Of a stretch of 35,573 nucleotides of DNA, positions 34,417 through 35,573 are shown piece by piece. The translations under genes were made by a program, and so were the position numbers. This DNA is from Caulobacteraceae bacterium (GTDB lineage Bacteria > Pseudomonadota > Alphaproteobacteria > Caulobacterales > Caulobacteraceae). The notes beneath the pieces are model-generated. The model did no database searches. It was given only the letters and a program-made list of their open reading frames with translations, and had not been told where the DNA came from. The stretch is from the NCBI GenBank assembly GCA_947478785.1, contig CANJXI010000040.1:1-35573 (forward strand). Reading direction: 5' to 3'. Within the stretch, counting starts at the first letter, position 1. Each line of letters opens with the position of its first letter.

Positions 34417-35321
34417 ACCGCGACGGCCAGTTCGTCGGCGAAGGTGCGGATGCGCCAGGCGTCGGGCCGGGCGACCAGCGCGCGGACCAGCTGGTTGTTG
34501 ATCCCGTGGCCGGCCAGCGCGCCCTCGAAGCGGCCGATGACCGGCGCGCCCAGGACATAGAGGTCGCCGATGGCGTCCAGCGCCTTGTGGCGGACGAACT
34601 CGTCGGGCCGCCGCAGGCCCTCCGGGTTCAGCACCCGGTCGCCTTCGATGACCACCACATTCTCCATCGAGCCGCCACGGGCGAGCCCCAGGCTGCGGAG
34701 CGCCTCGACCTCATGCAGGAAGCCGAAGGTGCGGCAATCGGCGAGTTCGCGGCGGAAGGCATGTTCGTCCATGGCCAGGTCGATGTACTGGCGGCCGATC
34801 ACGGCGGTGGGGAAGAAGATCTCGAACGCTACCTCGAACCGCAGCGCGGGCTTCAGCGCCGCGCGCTTGTCGCCATCGGTGACCTCCACGGTGTCGAGGA
34901 TCTCGATGAACCGGCGCGGCGCGGGGAGCGCCCGCTTGCCCGCGCGGTCCAGAACCTCGACGAACGGCTGGGAGGAGCCGTCCATGATCGGCATCTCCGG
35001 CCCGTCGATCTCGACCACGGCATTGTCGATACCCAGCATGACCAGGGCGGCCATCAGATGCTCGATGGTGGAGACGGTGACGCCGGACGGATTGGCGATC
35101 ACGGTGCCGAGCTGGGTCTTGCAGACCGCCTCGGGCGTGACCGGCACGCGATTGTCGCGGTCGGCGATGTCGGTGCGTACGTAAACGACGCCCACATCGG
35201 CGCCCGCCGGGCGGACAGCGACGCGGGTGTGCGCGCCAGTGTGCACGCCGACGCCGGCGAAGACCGCGGGCGTCCGCAGGGTGTGCTGGAAGGCGCCGCT
35301 TTGGAAACCGTCTGCCGCCAT
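34413..35321 (-). CDS. lpxC: UDP-3-O-acyl-N-acetylglucosamine deacetylase
   Basis: 302-residue zinc deacetylase, the committed step of lipid A biosynthesis in the cytoplasm. Conserved stretches are VFAGVGVHTGAHTRV, TVIANPSGVTVSTIEHLMAAL with the first zinc His, IMDGSSQPFVEVL, ADCRTFGFLHEVEALR, and VRHKALDAIGDL, which holds the His and Asp zinc ligands and the catalytic His region. Length matches the family (about 300). ATG 35321 has GGAAGG 7 nt upstream; the open frame continues to 35528 but that part has no LpxC-like sequence. lpxC is followed by bamD after a strong hairpin. Confidence 0.97.
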   Translation of the reverse strand: MAADGFQSGAFQHTLRTPAVFAGVGVHTGAHTRVAVRPAGADVGVVYVRTDIADRDNRVPVTPEAVCKTQLGTVIANPSGVTVSTIEHLMAALVMLGIDNAVVEIDGPEMPIMDGSSQPFVEVLDRAGKRALPAPRRFIEILDTVEVTDGDKRAALKPALRFEVAFEIFFPTAVIGRQYIDLAMDEHAFRRELADCRTFGFLHEVEALRSLGLARGGSMENVVVIEGDRVLNPEGLRRPDEFVRHKALDAIGDLYVLGAPVIGRFEGALAGHGINNQLVRALVARPDAWRIRTFADELAVAV

Positions 35322-35502
35322 GCCGGGACCTTCCACTCTGGGGCCAGAAACCGGACGCCAAACCACGGCATCCACGACGCATCCAACGCCCGAGTAGGCT
35401 GATTGGTGCAGCGCAGCAAAGCACAACCTGTTTCGCTTTGTTTCGGGGGGATGTCCCGCTTGATGTTGAAAATCATGGGGCGGGCGTTGCCTGGGTTGAT
35501 GG

Positions 35503-35573
35503 TTACGCGGCCCTTGATGTCTCCTCAAGGCCGAAGTGCTTGTCGTGATGGCGTTGCAGAGCGGCGCGCAGGG
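35503..35573 (-). CDS. 3' end of an unidentified gene
   Basis: On the minus strand one frame is open from the right edge and ends in TAA at 35505-35503. It gives about 22 residues with the C-terminus HHDKHFGLEETSRAA. It has the polar, Arg/Ala-ending character of a real C-terminus, but it is too short to name. It would lie upstream of lpxC and transcribe in the same direction. The 181 bp between this stop and lpxC (35322-35502) holds no convincing gene. Confidence 0.35.
   Translation of the reverse strand, partial: LRAALQRHHDKHFGLEETSRAA

Noticed and set aside
35322..35528. A longer N-terminus for lpxC
   Set aside because: The extension has no LpxC-like sequence, and a good ribosome site precedes ATG 35321, which gives the usual length.

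Overview
The window is a high-G+C stretch of an alphaproteobacterial chromosome, most likely from Caulobacterales and perhaps Phenylobacterium. This rests on the order lpxC-bamD-recN-ligA, a LigA with the zinc-finger style I associate with Caulobacter, a two-domain cold-shock protein, a near-LexA box (GATC-N7-GTTC) before recN, and a large share of xenobiotic- and lipid-type catabolic genes. The assignment to genus is inference. Several genes appear to start at TTG or GTG. No tRNA, rRNA or CRISPR array was seen.

Layout. (1) 1-128: 3' end of an IS630-type transposase, so the left edge is a mobile element. (2) 333-2356: patatin-like phospholipase coupled to 3-hydroxybutyrate dehydrogenase. (3) 2375-6945, minus strand: DHA2-type efflux pump, Baeyer-Villiger/FMO-like flavoprotein and a branched-chain-type periplasmic binding protein. 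Divergent from these lie a DUF1214-like protein and a 71-residue twin-arginine signal protein (7205-8688). (4) 9024-12618: sulfate activation, cysD-cysNC-cysQ, with a long structured leader (8689-9023). (5) 12629-13291: F420-dependent NADP reductase-like protein. (6) 13408-21707: an acyl-CoA-type catabolic island. On the minus strand are MaoC, amidohydrolase, SDR, a small ABM-like protein, a crotonase and an acyl-CoA synthetase. Divergently placed on the plus strand are a FadR-type GntR regulator and two more crotonases.

(7) 21757-22308: a three-helix membrane protein resembling Pycsar effectors, with no cyclase beside it. It diverges from (8) 22521-26062, a double-domain KaiC-like ATPase translationally coupled to a hybrid histidine kinase. 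(9) 26066-29110: LOG-family nucleotide hydrolase, two-domain cold-shock protein with a glycine-rich linker, DUF1345 membrane protein, Nudix hydrolase and a small hypothetical protein. (10) 29107-35321, minus strand: ligA, recN, bamD, lpxC (DNA ligation/repair and outer-membrane biogenesis), followed at the right edge by the 3' end of an unidentified gene.

How they work together. The cys genes make and recycle APS/PAPS. The 13-22 kb island looks like CoA activation, hydration and oxidation of an unidentified carboxylic substrate under GntR control. The 2.4-8.7 kb block looks like uptake or sensing, oxidation and efflux of a hydrophobic compound. The part with least explanation from known systems is the KaiC/histidine-kinase pair facing the orphan Pycsar-effector-like protein across a short regulatory region with a perfect inverted repeat.
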